Shown piece after piece: positions 26,567 to 34,946 of a DNA stretch of 64,000 nt; positions within the stretch are counted from its first letter, which is position 1, and each line of letters opens with the position of its first letter. Below the pieces are notes generated by a model. That model had not been told where the DNA came from. It made no database searches and saw only the letters and a program-made list of their open reading frames with translations. A program made the translations under genes and the position numbers. The DNA is from Pseudomonas sp. Os17 (GTDB lineage Bacteria > Pseudomonadota > Gammaproteobacteria > Pseudomonadales > Pseudomonadaceae). Location: the NCBI RefSeq assembly GCF_001547895.1, contig NZ_AP014627.1, positions 2,855,501 to 2,919,500 of the forward strand. Reading direction: 5' to 3'.

Positions 26567-29167
26567 TTAGGCTTGCACCACCGGGATGTTGGCGTTGGCG
26601 GCCGCTTCACGGAACTCGGCGATCTGGTCGAAGCTCAGGTAGCGGTACACGTCCGCTGCCATGCTGTCGATCTTGCCGGCGTATTCCATGTACTCCTCGA
26701 CGGTCGGCAGGCGACCCAGGATCGAAGCCACCGACGCCAGCTCGGCCGAAGCCAGGTAGACGTTGGCGCCATCGCCCAGACGGTTCGGGAAGTTACGGGT
26801 CGAAGTCGACACCACGGTCGAGTTCGGCTCTACACGTGCCTGGTTACCCATGCACAGCGAGCAGCCCGGCATTTCCATGCGCGCGCCAGCCTTGCCGTAG
26901 ATGCCGTAGTAGCCTTCTTCGGTCAGTTGGTGAGCGTCCATCTTGGTCGGCGGCGACAGCCACAGACGGGTTGGCAGCTGGCCCTTGACCTGGTCCAGCA
27001 GCTTACCGGCCGCGCGGAAGTGACCGATGTTGGTCATGCAGGAGCCGATGAACACTTCGTCGATCTTCTGGCCAGCGACGCTGGACAGCAGGCGAGCGTC
27101 GTCCGGGTCGTTCGGCGCGCAGAGCACAGGCTCCTTGACGTCGGCAAGGTCGATCTCGATGACTTCGGCGTACTCGGCGTCCTTGTCGGCTTCCAGCAGT
27201 TCTGGGTTGGCCAGCCAGGCTTCCATCGCTTGAGCGCGACGCTCCAGGGTACGGGCATCGCCGTAGCCTTCGCCGATCATCCAGCGCAGCAGGGTGATGT
27301 TGGACTTCAGGTACTCGGCGATCGACTCTTTGGACAGCTTGATGGTGCAACCGGCTGCCGAACGTTCGGCCGAGGCGTCGGACAGTTCGAAGGCTTGCTC
27401 GACGGTCAGGGTTTCCAGACCTTCGATCTCCAGGATGCGGCCGGAGAAGGCGTTCTTCTTGCCTTTCTTCTCGACGGTCAGCAGGCCTTTCTGGATCGCG
27501 TAGTAAGGGATGGCGTGGACCAGGTCACGCAGGGTGACGCCAGGCTGCAGCTTGCCCTTGAAGCGAACCAGGATCGATTCCGGCATGTCCAGTGGCATGA
27601 CGCCAGTGGCGGCGGCGAAGGCCACCAGGCCGGAACCGGCCGGGAACGAGATGCCGATCGGGAAACGGGTGTGGGAGTCACCACCGGTGCCGACAGTGTC
27701 CGGCAGCAGCATGCGGTTCAGCCAGCTGTGGATGATGCCGTCGCCCGGACGCAGGGACACGCCGCCACGGGTCATGATGAAGTCGGGCAGGGTGTGGTGA
27801 GTGGTGACGTCGATCGGCTTCGGATAGGCCGCGGTGTGGCAGAACGACTGCATCACCAGGTCGGTGGAGAAGCCCAGGCAAGCCAGGTCCTTCAGTTCGT
27901 CACGGGTCATTGGACCGGTGGTGTCCTGGGAGCCGACGGTGGTCATCTTCGGTTCGCAGTAGGTGCCTGGGCGAACGCCAGTCACGCCGCAAGCCTTGCC
28001 GACCATTTTCTGCGCCAGGGTGAAACCCTTGGTGCTTTCAGCCGGGGCTTCAGGCTTCTTGAACAGGTCGGACGGTGGCAGACCCAGCTCGGCGCGAGCC
28101 TTCTCGGTCAGGCCGCGGCCGATGATCAGCGGGATACGGCCGCCGGCACGAACTTCGTCGAGCAGCACTGGGGTCTTCATTTCGAAGGTGGCCAGGACTT
28201 CGTCGCTGTTGTGCTTGGTGACTTTGCCAGCGTGCGGGTACAGGTCGATCACGTCGCCCATGTTCATCTTCGACACGTCGAATTCGATCGGCAGGGCGCC
28301 GGCGTCTTCCATGGTGTTGTAGAAGATTGGAGCGATCTTGCTGCCGAAGCAGAAGCCGCCGGCACGCTTGTTCGGCACGTAAGGAACGTCGTCGCCGAAG
28401 AACCACAGAACCGAGTTGGTGGCCGATTTACGCGACGAACCGGTGCCGACCACGTCGCCGACGTAGGCGATCGGGAAGCCGTCGTTGCGCATCTGCTCGA
28501 TCTGTTTCATCGGGCCGATGGAGCCTTGCACGTCCGGCACGATGCCGTCACGGGCCATTTTCAGCATGGCCAGGGCGTGCAGCGGGATGTCCGGGCGGGA
28601 CCAGGCGTCAGGTGCCGGGGAGAGGTCGTCGGTGTTGGTTTCGCCGGTGACCTTGAACACCCGCAGGCTGATCTTGTCGGCCAGTACCGGGCGGTTCTTG
28701 AACCACTCGCCGTCGGCCCAGGATTGCAGCACGGCCTGGGCGTGAACGTTGCCGTTCTTGGCTTTTTCCGCGACATCGTGGAAAGCGTCGAACATCAACA
28801 GGGTGTGCTTGAGTTGAGCGGCAGCCACTGGCGCCAGCTCGGCGTTGTCCAGCAGGTCCACCAGGGTCACGATGTTGTAGCCGCCCTGCATGGTGCCCAG
28901 CAGTTCAACGGCGCGCTTCTTGTCGATCAGGGGAGAGGTGGCTTCACCTTTGGCCAGAGCGGAGAGGAAACCGGCCTTGACGTAGGCGGCTTCGTCGACT
29001 CCTGGTGGAACGCGATTGGTGATCAGGTCAACGAGGAAAGCTTCTTCGCCAGCCGGGGGATTCTTCAGCAGCTCGACCAGGCCTGCAGTTTGTTCGGCGT
29101 TAAGCGGCTGGGGAACGATACCCAGTGCTGCGCGCTCTTCGATATGTTTGCGGTAGGCTTCAAGCAC
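26567..29167 (-). CDS. acnB: Bifunctional aconitate hydratase 2 / 2-methylisocitrate dehydratase
   Basis: An 866-residue cytosolic iron-sulfur enzyme of the citric acid cycle, interconverting citrate and isocitrate and also hydrating 2-methylaconitate. It starts with GTG as [16 protein letters not shown], aligned with the E. coli AcnB N-terminus (865 residues); the longer frame from 29215 is rejected. It has the HEAT-like N-domain, then [15 protein letters not shown] and [15 protein letters not shown], and cluster cysteines in [15 protein letters not shown] and GCSLCMGNQ near the C-terminus. A GAGGG ribosome site precedes the start. Codon use is less GC-biased than in neighbours, as expected of a highly expressed gene. 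Confidence 0.97.
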   Translation of the reverse strand: MLEAYRKHIEERAALGIVPQPLNAEQTAGLVELLKNPPAGEEAFLVDLITNRVPPGVDEAAYVKAGFLSALAKGEATSPLIDKKRAVELLGTMQGGYNIVTLVDLLDNAELAPVAAAQLKHTLLMFDAFHDVAEKAKNGNVHAQAVLQSWADGEWFKNRPVLADKISLRVFKVTGETNTDDLSPAPDAWSRPDIPLHALAMLKMARDGIVPDVQGSIGPMKQIEQMRNDGFPIAYVGDVVGTGSSRKSATNSVLWFFGDDVPYVPNKRAGGFCFGSKIAPIFYNTMEDAGALPIEFDVSKMNMGDVIDLYPHAGKVTKHNSDEVLATFEMKTPVLLDEVRAGGRIPLIIGRGLTEKARAELGLPPSDLFKKPEAPAESTKGFTLAQKMVGKACGVTGVRPGTYCEPKMTTVGSQDTTGPMTRDELKDLACLGFSTDLVMQSFCHTAAYPKPIDVTTHHTLPDFIMTRGGVSLRPGDGIIHSWLNRMLLPDTVGTGGDSHTRFPIGISFPAGSGLVAFAAATGVMPLDMPESILVRFKGKLQPGVTLRDLVHAIPYYAIQKGLLTVEKKGKKNAFSGRILEIEGLETLTVEQAFELSDASAERSAAGCTIKLSKESIAEYLKSNITLLRWMIGEGYGDARTLERRAQAMEAWLANPELLEADKDAEYAEVIEIDLADVKEPVLCAPNDPDDARLLSSVAGQKIDEVFIGSCMTNIGHFRAAGKLLDQVKGQLPTRLWLSPPTKMDAHQLTEEGYYGIYGKAGARMEMPGCSLCMGNQARVEPNSTVVSTSTRNFPNRLGDGANVYLASAELASVASILGRLPTVEEYMEYAGKIDSMAADVYRYLSFDQIAEFREAAANANIPVVQA

Positions 29168-29289
29168 AGTTATTACCCTCATCAGTGGTCCCAAATGGGT
29201 GTCCGGGACGCTCATCCCGAAATTGCCGTACTCATGCGCTGCGTGGCGTTGTGGGCCACTTAGCCAGAATTACCGACAATTCCTTACAG

Positions 29290-29428
29290 AAGCTGCTTTC
29301 AAAGTTTTACGCCTGCAGAACGGGGAGCTGATGAGGGTTGGCGCTGGATTTTTCCCCGCTGGAAAAACCCCTCGCCAACACCGCTCTGAAGGAACGACTG
29401 TGCTCGTGACGCTTTGAAAACAGCTTCA
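29290..29428. repeat. 139-bp element with 16-bp terminal inverted repeats (MITE-like)
   Basis: GAAGCTGCTTTCAAAG (29290-29305) and CTTTGAAAACAGCTTC (29413-29428) are inverted repeats matching at 15 of 16 bases. Inside lies a second inverted pair, GTTGGCG and CGCCAAC (about 29338 and 29372), around a T/A-rich centre. The element is non-coding and lies in the 409-bp gap between acnB and the DUF1289 gene. It may be a small mobile element or an RNA-forming repeat; the rest of the gap holds the two divergent promoters, not resolved here. Confidence 0.6.
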
Positions 29429-29576
29429 AACGGACATTGGCGCCTAAAAAGGCTGGCTGATTCTACGGCAAAAAAAGTCTCAACGTAAGTTGGCGTATTA
29501 AAGTTTGAGGGGTGATCAATCTTAGACAAAGGGCTAACATGCCGGCCTGTTTTGCTTTTGCGCGTGCTGTCTATCT

Positions 29577-30044
29577 ATGCCCAATCAGACCATCAAGACC
29601 CCCTGCGTCGGCCTCTGCTCCACTGTCTACGGCGATCTGGTGTGCCGTGGCTGCAAGCGTTTCCACCACGAAGTGATCAACTGGAATGGTTACAACGAAG
29701 AGGAGAAACGCGCGGTCTGGCTGCGTCTTGAGCAACTATTGGTGCAGGTGATGGCGGCCAAGCTGGAAGTCTTCGACCCGGCGCGCCTGCGCGGGCAGCT
29801 GGAACAGCGCAAGATCCGTTTCGTGCCGCACCAGTCCGAGTATTGCTGGGCCTACCAGCTGATTGCCCGGGGCGCGCGGGTGATCAACCAGCTCGACGCC
29901 TACGGCATGGTGCTGTTGCCGGAGTTCCGCGACTGGGGCCTGCCGGAGTTGCGCGACGCCATCGATCGGGAATTCTTCCTCCTGTCAGAAGCCCATTACC
30001 AGCGCTACATCGCCCCCGGTTTTCTCAAGGACGCGCTGGGCTGA
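29577..30044 (+). CDS. DUF1289-domain protein
   Basis: A 155-residue protein whose N-terminus is a DUF1289 zinc-ribbon-like domain: TPCVGLCSTVYGDLVCRGCKRFHHEVINW, with cysteines at about positions 10, 14, 23 and 26, followed by the EEKRAVWLRL helix. The remaining 90 residues are helical and family-specific to pseudomonads. The cysteine set suggests metal or cluster binding; function is unknown. It is divergent from acnB and followed by a palindromic repeat. Confidence 0.8.
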   Translation: MPNQTIKTPCVGLCSTVYGDLVCRGCKRFHHEVINWNGYNEEEKRAVWLRLEQLLVQVMAAKLEVFDPARLRGQLEQRKIRFVPHQSEYCWAYQLIARGARVINQLDAYGMVLLPEFRDWGLPELRDAIDREFFLLSEAHYQRYIAPGFLKDALG

Positions 30045-30059
30045 GTCACTCGCCAATGG

Positions 30060-30125
30060 TTCTGTCGGGGTTGGCTTGCCAGCGAAGGCGGTGGGCCTGT
30101 TCGCCAGCAAGCGGGCTGCTGCAGG
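30060..30125. repeat. Degenerate REP pair
   Basis: TTGGCTTGCCAGCGAAGGCG near 30071 and TTCGCCAGCAAGCGGGCTGC near 30099 form an imperfect REP palindrome with mutated outer arms. It lies between the convergent DUF1289 and universal stress protein genes. Confidence 0.7.
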
Positions 30126-30137
30126 TGGGAGGAGGGC

Positions 30138-31001
30138 TCAGGCCTTGGCCGCCATTTCTTCCAGGTGATCCATGATGTCCGCCGGCTTGAGCACCAGCAC
30201 GTCGCTGTCCAGGGAGTCGAGCACCACCTCGGCGGTGTTGCCGATCAAGGCCCCCGACAGCCCGGTGCGGGCCACGGTGCCGATGATGGTCAGCACGGCC
30301 CCCAGCTTGTGGGCCATATGGGGAATCAGCACATCCGCCGGACCTTCCTCGATGTGCAGGTGAGCGTCGTCGATCTCGAACTCGGCCTGGAACGCCTTGC
30401 ACGCTTCGCGATAGCGCTTCTCGATGGTTTCCTTGAGCTGGAACACCGGATCGGCGGCCGAGAGCATCGGTGACGGGTGGGCGCTGATCACGTGCAGATG
30501 GGCCTTGGCCAGGCTGGCGATGTCGAAGCCATGGTCGACGATGCTGGCATGCAGCGTGCGGTGCTCGCCGTCCATGTTGCCAACGTCGATGGCCGCCATG
30601 ACCACGCCGCCGGCCCAGGGGGTGGCGGTCTTGACCAGCAGCACCGGGGTCGGGCAGTAGCGCAGCAGCTTCCAGTCCGCCGGGGTCAGCAGGACCTTCT
30701 TCAGCGGGTTTTCATGAACGTGCTGCTTGATCACCAGGCCGCAGCCTTCGGCTTGCTGCACGTCGATGATGGTTTCATGCAGGCTCTCGTTCCACGCCTG
30801 CTCGGTGGTGACGCTGTAGCCTTCGCTGATCAGGCTGCTCTTGAGCACGCTGAGCAGCGCCGAATGCTCGTGCTTCCTGTCGCAGACCAGCAGGTGCAGA
30901 TGGGCCTGGGTGACCCCGGCAATCAGCTTGGCGCGCTTGAGGGCGAGACTTTCGCCAGGCGTGGGATCGATGACCACCAGGATGCTGCGGATACTTTGCA
31001 T
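30138..31001 (-). CDS. Tandem universal stress protein (UspE-like)
   Basis: A 287-residue protein made of two Usp domains. The first runs from SIRSILVVIDPTPGESLALKRA to about residue 130 (CPTPVLLVK); the second starts at GGVVMAAIDVGNMD and ends with TVARTGLSGALIGNTAEVVL and SDVLVLKP, which has the nucleotide-binding loop of the family in slightly altered form. These cytosolic proteins help survival under oxygen limitation and stress. A perfect ANR half-site palindrome lies upstream at the correct distance for activation, and the transcript would begin with a 58-base hairpin. Confidence 0.88.
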   Translation of the reverse strand: MQSIRSILVVIDPTPGESLALKRAKLIAGVTQAHLHLLVCDRKHEHSALLSVLKSSLISEGYSVTTEQAWNESLHETIIDVQQAEGCGLVIKQHVHENPLKKVLLTPADWKLLRYCPTPVLLVKTATPWAGGVVMAAIDVGNMDGEHRTLHASIVDHGFDIASLAKAHLHVISAHPSPMLSAADPVFQLKETIEKRYREACKAFQAEFEIDDAHLHIEEGPADVLIPHMAHKLGAVLTIIGTVARTGLSGALIGNTAEVVLDSLDSDVLVLKPADIMDHLEEMAAKA

Positions 31002-31032
31002 GATCGGGTCTCCAGGAGAGGGATGAACGGCT

Positions 31033-31090
31033 AGGGTCTGTTCCCGTTTGGCCCGGCAACGCGGCTCGTCACCAAGCGGGAACAGACCCT
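31033..31090 (-). other. Long hairpin in the 5' leader of the universal stress protein gene
   Basis: AGGGTCTGTTCCCGTTTGG (31033-31051) and CCAAGCGGGAACAGACCCT (31072-31090) pair at 18 of 19 positions over a 20-base loop. It lies between the predicted transcription start (about 31095) and the start codon (31001), so it would form at the very 5' end of the mRNA, where it could protect it or control translation. Confidence 0.65.
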
Positions 31091-31100
31091 GGCGTGCACA

Positions 31101-31143
31101 ACTATAGATGCTGGGGCCCGCGCCGCATGTTGATGCATATCAA
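31101..31143 (-). promoter_or_regulatory. ANR (FNR-type) box and promoter of the universal stress protein gene
   Basis: TTGATGCATATCAA (31130-31143) is a perfect FNR/ANR palindrome (TTGAT-N4-ATCAA). On the minus strand TATAGT at 31106-31101 fits a -10 hexamer, placing the start site near 31095 and the box centre at -41.5, the class II activating position. This predicts oxygen-limitation induction by ANR. Confidence 0.8.
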
Positions 31144-31292
31144 GCGCGGCCGCTGGTGGTCTGCGGCGTGGCCGGTATAATCGCCAGCCTTTCGCTGTGA
31201 AGCCTTATTTGTCTCGTGAGCCTCATGTTATCGATCACTGATAGTGCCGCCATTGCTCGCCTTGCGCTGGCGGATTGTTCGGAAATGCGCCG

Positions 31293-31898
31293 ATGAACCT
31301 CCCGGAAATTCATGACTTCCTCGGCTGTCGGACCCCCGACGCCTGGGTCCAGGCGGCCCTGGCCGATCAGGAAACCCTGCTGATCGACCACAAGAACTGC
31401 GAGTTCAAGGCCGCCAGCACCGCCCTGAGCCTGATCGCCAAGTACCACTCCCATGTCGACCTGATCAACATGATGTCGCGCCTGGCCCGGGAAGAGCTGG
31501 TGCACCACGAGCAGGTCATGCGCCTGATGAAGAGACGCAAGGTCGAACTGCGCCAGTTGCACGCCGGGCGCTATGCCTCCGGCCTGCGCAAGGTGGTGCG
31601 CAGCCACGAGCCGGTGAAGCTGGTGGACACCCTGGTGGTCGGCGCCTTCATCGAAGCCCGCAGTTGTGAGCGCTTCGAAGCCCTGGTGCCGCACCTGGAC
31701 GAAGAACTGGGCAAGTTCTACTTCGGCCTGCTCAAAAGCGAGGCCCGGCACTACCAGGGCTACCTGAAGCTGGCCTATCAGTACGGCGACGCCAAGGATA
31801 TCGCCCAGGTGATCGACAAGGTGCGGGCTGCCGAGCAGGAACTGATCGAGTCCCCGGACCCGGAGTTCCGCTTCCACAGTGGCGTGCCGGCCTGGTAA
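31293..31898 (+). CDS. miaE: tRNA 2-methylthio-N6-isopentenyladenosine-37 hydroxylase
   Basis: A 201-residue non-haem di-iron monooxygenase that hydroxylates the ms2i6A base at position 37 of tRNAs reading UNN codons. Ligand motifs include REELVHHEQ (ExxH, about residue 70), FIEARSCERFEAL (about 125) and KSEARHYQGY (ExxH, about 152). Length and order match MiaE. The ATG at 31293 is chosen because it starts MNLPEIHDFLG as in homologues. It is monocistronic and followed by a terminator-like hairpin before the two-component operon. Confidence 0.93.
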   Translation: MNLPEIHDFLGCRTPDAWVQAALADQETLLIDHKNCEFKAASTALSLIAKYHSHVDLINMMSRLAREELVHHEQVMRLMKRRKVELRQLHAGRYASGLRKVVRSHEPVKLVDTLVVGAFIEARSCERFEALVPHLDEELGKFYFGLLKSEARHYQGYLKLAYQYGDAKDIAQVIDKVRAAEQELIESPDPEFRFHSGVPAW

Positions 31899-31962
31899 GG
31901 CACTGCCCTTGTGTAAAAGCAGGGGCAAATTGTTAAAAACTCTTAAAAGAATGAAACTTTGC

Positions 31963-32012
31963 GCAAAACCGCGATAAGCCCCCGGTTTTGCTGCGGCCTT
32001 AGCCTTTTTTTA
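31963..32012 (+). terminator. Probable miaE terminator
   Basis: CAAAACCG and CGGTTTTG form an 8-bp stem near 31963-31990, and CTGCGGCCTTAGCC followed by TTTTTTT ends at 32011. The stem is not directly against the T-run, so the exact structure is uncertain. Confidence 0.5.
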
Positions 32013-32025
32013 ACCTTGGCCCCTC

Positions 32026-32031
32026 TATAAT
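32026..32031 (+). promoter_or_regulatory. -10 element of the two-component operon
   Basis: A consensus TATAAT lies about 38 bp before the start codon of the response regulator. No good -35 hexamer is found at 16-18 bp upstream because that position is the T-run of the preceding terminator, so activator dependence is possible. Confidence 0.5.
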
Positions 32032-32069
32032 GCGCGCACTCAAAACTCTGCGTTCGCGAACGGGTAGGT

Positions 32070-32780
32070 ATGGATAACCTGGGGCTTGGCAAGGTCCTGC
32101 TGGTGGAAGATGACGAGAAGCTCGCCGGGCTGATTGCCAATTTCCTGTCCCAGCATGGCTTTGAAGTGTTGACGGTGCACCGGGGCGATGTGGCCTTGGC
32201 GGCGTATCTCGAATTCAAACCGAAACTGGTGGTGCTCGACCTGATGTTGCCGGGTCAGAGCGGCCTGCACGTGTGCCGGGAAATCCGCGCCATGGCCGAT
32301 ACCCCGATCGTCATCCTCACCGCCAAGGAAGACGATCTGGACCACATCCTCGGCCTGGAATCCGGCGCCGACGATTACGTGATCAAACCCATCAAGCCGG
32401 CGGTGCTGCTGGCGCGCCTGCGAGCCCTGCAACGGCGCCAGGTGCCGGAGTCGAGCGCCTCGCGCGGCGCCCTGGAGTTCGGCGTGCTGAGCATCGACCG
32501 CAGCAGTCGCGAGGTGCGCCTGTCCGGCGATCCGATCGAACTGACCACCATGGAGTTCGAGCTGCTGTGGCTGCTGGCCAGCGCGGCGGGCAAGACCCTG
32601 TCCCGGGATGACATTCTCAATCGCATGCGCGGCATCGAGTTCGACGGCCTGAACCGCAGCGTCGACGTCTACATCAGCAAGTTGCGCGGCAAGCTCAAGG
32701 ACAATCCGCGCGAGCCGGTGTGCATCAAGACCGTGTGGGGCAAGGGCTACCTGTTCAATCCATTCGCCTGGGAGGCTTGA
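32070..32780 (+). CDS. rstA: RstA-like OmpR-family response regulator
   Basis: A 236-residue DNA-binding regulator. The receiver domain has VLLVEDDEKLAG acidic pocket, phosphoacceptor Asp in LVVLDLMLPGQSGL (about residue 57), Thr in ILTAKEDDLDHILGLESGAD and Lys in DYVIKPIKPAVLLARLRAL. The last phrase is characteristic of the RstA branch. The winged-helix output domain ends VWGKGYLFNPFAWE. It is immediately followed, with no gap, by its sensor kinase. Targets are not known; in enterobacteria RstA belongs to the acid/PhoP network. Confidence 0.82.
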   Translation: MDNLGLGKVLLVEDDEKLAGLIANFLSQHGFEVLTVHRGDVALAAYLEFKPKLVVLDLMLPGQSGLHVCREIRAMADTPIVILTAKEDDLDHILGLESGADDYVIKPIKPAVLLARLRALQRRQVPESSASRGALEFGVLSIDRSSREVRLSGDPIELTTMEFELLWLLASAAGKTLSRDDILNRMRGIEFDGLNRSVDVYISKLRGKLKDNPREPVCIKTVWGKGYLFNPFAWEA

Positions 32781-34070
32781 ATGCTGCGGCTGTTTCTGGG
32801 GCTTTACCTGTTCCTGGCCCTTGGCTTTGCCGGGGCCATGACCGCGGTGCAACACATCTTCCTCAATTACCTGGCGGTCGACCTGATCGAGGCCTACAAC
32901 CGCGACGCGGTGCGCGGGCCGGCCTACAGCCTCAGTGAGCAACTGCGGCCCTTCGACGAGGCCGGACGCAAGCACCAGTTGGAGTTGCTCAAGCCCCATT
33001 ACGGGCTGGCGCTCAAGCTGGTGCAGGCCGGCGAGCTGGACCTCAACGAGCGCGAGCGGGCGCTGCTGAGCTCCAACCAGCTGGTGGTCCGGGATGATTT
33101 CAACCAGTTCATCTCCAGCATCGACGGCGGCTCCCAGCTGCTGAGCATCAAGCTGCCGGAAGACCCGCCGCTGACCCTGCTCTACAACATCGCCGCCTAT
33201 GCCTTGCTCGGCACCTTGCTGGCCATCGTCCTGTACTTCTGGGTCCGTCCGCACTGGCGCGACCTGGAGCGCCTGCGCCTGGCCGCCGAGCGCTTTGGCG
33301 GCAATGACCTGAGCACCCGTCTGCACCTGTCACGGCGCTCGAACATCCGCGACCTGGCCCAGCACTTCAACCGCATGGCGGCGCGCATCGAGGGCCTGAT
33401 CGCCAATCAGCGCGAGTTGACCAATGCGGTGTCCCACGAGTTGCGCACGCCCATTGCCCGGTTGTCCTTCGAGCTGGACCAGTTGCAGCAGCAGCCCGAT
33501 CCGGATGAAAACCGCGAACTGATCGCCGACATGTACGCCGACCTTGGCGAACTGGAGGAAATGGTCTCCGAGCTGCTGTCCTATGCCAGCCTGGAGCACG
33601 GCGCGGCCTCGATCAGTCGCGAAGACATCCAGGCCCAGAACTGGCTCGACAGCGTGGTCGGCAGCGTGGCCCTGGAGGCCGAGGCCGCCGGGGTGCAGCT
33701 GCTGATCCGCTGCTGCCAGGTGGACTACGTGCGCATCGAGCCGCGCTTCATGGCCCGGGCGGTGATCAACCTGCTGCGCAATGCCATCCGCTACGCCGAC
33801 CGGCGAGTGGAGGTGTCCCTGGTACGCCTGGAGCAGGGCTACGAAGTGCGGGTCAACGATGACGGTCCCGGAGTGCCGGTGGACGGGCGGGAAAAGATCT
33901 TCGAACCGTTTTCCCGCCTCGATGCCAGTCGTGACCGGCGCACCGGCGGTTTCGGCCTGGGCCTGGCGCTGGTGCGCCGGGTCTGTCAGTGGCATGGCGG
34001 CAAGGTCGAGGTGCTGGATTCGGAATGGGGCGGGGCTTCGTTCCGCATGACCTGGGCGCATGTGGATTGA
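32781..34070 (+). CDS. rstB: RstB-like sensor histidine kinase
   Basis: A 429-residue inner-membrane kinase with two transmembrane segments (about 1-25 and 135-157) enclosing a periplasmic sensor of about 110 residues, a HAMP linker, the phosphoacceptor His in AVSHELRTPIARLSFELDQ (about residue 222), N box NLLRNAIRYADR, and ATP-lid motifs DDGPGVP and GFGLGLALVRRV. It starts one base after the regulator stop codon. The short sensor domain carries no recognisable ligand fold. Confidence 0.85.
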   Translation: MLRLFLGLYLFLALGFAGAMTAVQHIFLNYLAVDLIEAYNRDAVRGPAYSLSEQLRPFDEAGRKHQLELLKPHYGLALKLVQAGELDLNERERALLSSNQLVVRDDFNQFISSIDGGSQLLSIKLPEDPPLTLLYNIAAYALLGTLLAIVLYFWVRPHWRDLERLRLAAERFGGNDLSTRLHLSRRSNIRDLAQHFNRMAARIEGLIANQRELTNAVSHELRTPIARLSFELDQLQQQPDPDENRELIADMYADLGELEEMVSELLSYASLEHGAASISREDIQAQNWLDSVVGSVALEAEAAGVQLLIRCCQVDYVRIEPRFMARAVINLLRNAIRYADRRVEVSLVRLEQGYEVRVNDDGPGVPVDGREKIFEPFSRLDASRDRRTGGFGLGLALVRRVCQWHGGKVEVLDSEWGGASFRMTWAHVD

Positions 34071-34072
34071 AG

Positions 34073-34139
34073 GCAGCTGCAAGCGGCAAGCTACAAGCGG
34101 CAAGCCAAACGCCACCGCTTGCAGCTTGCCGCTTGAAGC
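34073..34139. repeat. Palindromic repeat of the CAAGCGGCAAGC family
   Basis: CAAGCGGCAAGCTACAAGCG and its near-complement CGCTTGCAGCTTGCCGCTTG face each other around GGCAAGCCAAACGCCAC. It separates the convergent rstB and porin genes and may act as their terminator. A third repeat family distinct from the two others in the window. Confidence 0.75.
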
Positions 34140-34940
34140 TCAAAAGCTGTATTCGATCTGGGTGCCCAGCACCGTCTGCAGGCGCCGGTCGACGATCGGG
34201 CTGTTGCCGGCTTCCTTGCTCAGGTACTGCATCGACAGCTGGGTCGAGAGCTTGGTCTGCTCATTGAGCGGCAGGCTCCAGGTCAGGTCGCCGCCGCTGC
34301 TCACCAGGCCGCCCTTGGCGCGGTAAGCGCTGAAGCGGCTGTTGGCTGCCTGGGTGCTGCTCACGCCATACCAGGTCTGCATGTAGTCGGCGTTGCCGTA
34401 CAGGCTACTGAGGCTGGCGTCGAGGCTGCCCAGGCTGCCCTCGTACAGGGTGCTGGCGATGCTCAGTTGCAGCAGGCTGTAGGCCGAGCCGGTGTCGCGA
34501 TCGTCATTTTTCTTCTGCGCGTGAGTCACGGTGGCCCCCAGCTCGAACGGCCCCAGGTCGTAGCCCAGGTGAGCGCCGAACTGGGCCCGGGACTTGATTT
34601 CGCCCATGCCCTTGAGGCGCTTGGAGCCCTGGCCCATGTGGTTCTTGTCGCGTCGCTCGTCACTGGCGCCGACCCAGGTGCTGAAGGACAGGCCGCCCCA
34701 TTCGTTGCCCCAGCCCAGGCCCGTTTCGGTACTCAGGAAGAAGCCGTAGGGGCTGACGATCTCGCCGCCGAGAATCGGCGCGATGCTGCGTTCGTCACTG
34801 CCGCTGTAGCGCGGCACGCTGGCCGCACCACCGCGCACGCTGAACTTCCAGTCCTCGGCGTGCAAGGCGGGGGACGCCCCGATCAAACCCAGGGTGCCGG
34901 CCAGGAGGGTGACGGAGGTGGTGCGTTTCAGGGTTTTCAT
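34140..34940 (-). CDS. MipA/OmpV-family outer membrane protein
   Basis: A 266-residue outer membrane beta-barrel. Residues 1-28 are a signal peptide ending PALHAED. The mature chain has alternating-hydrophobicity strands, opens FSVRGGAASVPRYSGSDE as in MipA/OmpV proteins, and ends with the aromatic C-terminal Phe (GTQIEYSF) needed for Bam-dependent assembly. MipA proteins scaffold murein enzymes or act as antibiotic-related porins. It is 6 bp downstream of a beta-lactamase-fold lipoprotein on the same strand, which suggests joint work at the cell envelope, and is convergent with the two-component operon. Confidence 0.87.
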   Translation of the reverse strand: MKTLKRTTSVTLLAGTLGLIGASPALHAEDWKFSVRGGAASVPRYSGSDERSIAPILGGEIVSPYGFFLSTETGLGWGNEWGGLSFSTWVGASDERRDKNHMGQGSKRLKGMGEIKSRAQFGAHLGYDLGPFELGATVTHAQKKNDDRDTGSAYSLLQLSIASTLYEGSLGSLDASLSSLYGNADYMQTWYGVSSTQAANSRFSAYRAKGGLVSSGGDLTWSLPLNEQTKLSTQLSMQYLSKEAGNSPIVDRRLQTVLGTQIEYSF

Positions 34941-34946
34941 ACGGCT

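Noticed and set aside
26567..29215. Longer AcnB start at 29215
   Set aside because: The GTG at 29167 aligns with the known AcnB N-terminus and has a ribosome site; the added 16 residues have neither.
26573..29263. An 896-codon plus-strand frame opposite acnB
   Set aside because: Composition is artificial (Val/Gly/His/Gln), and acnB on the other strand is certain.
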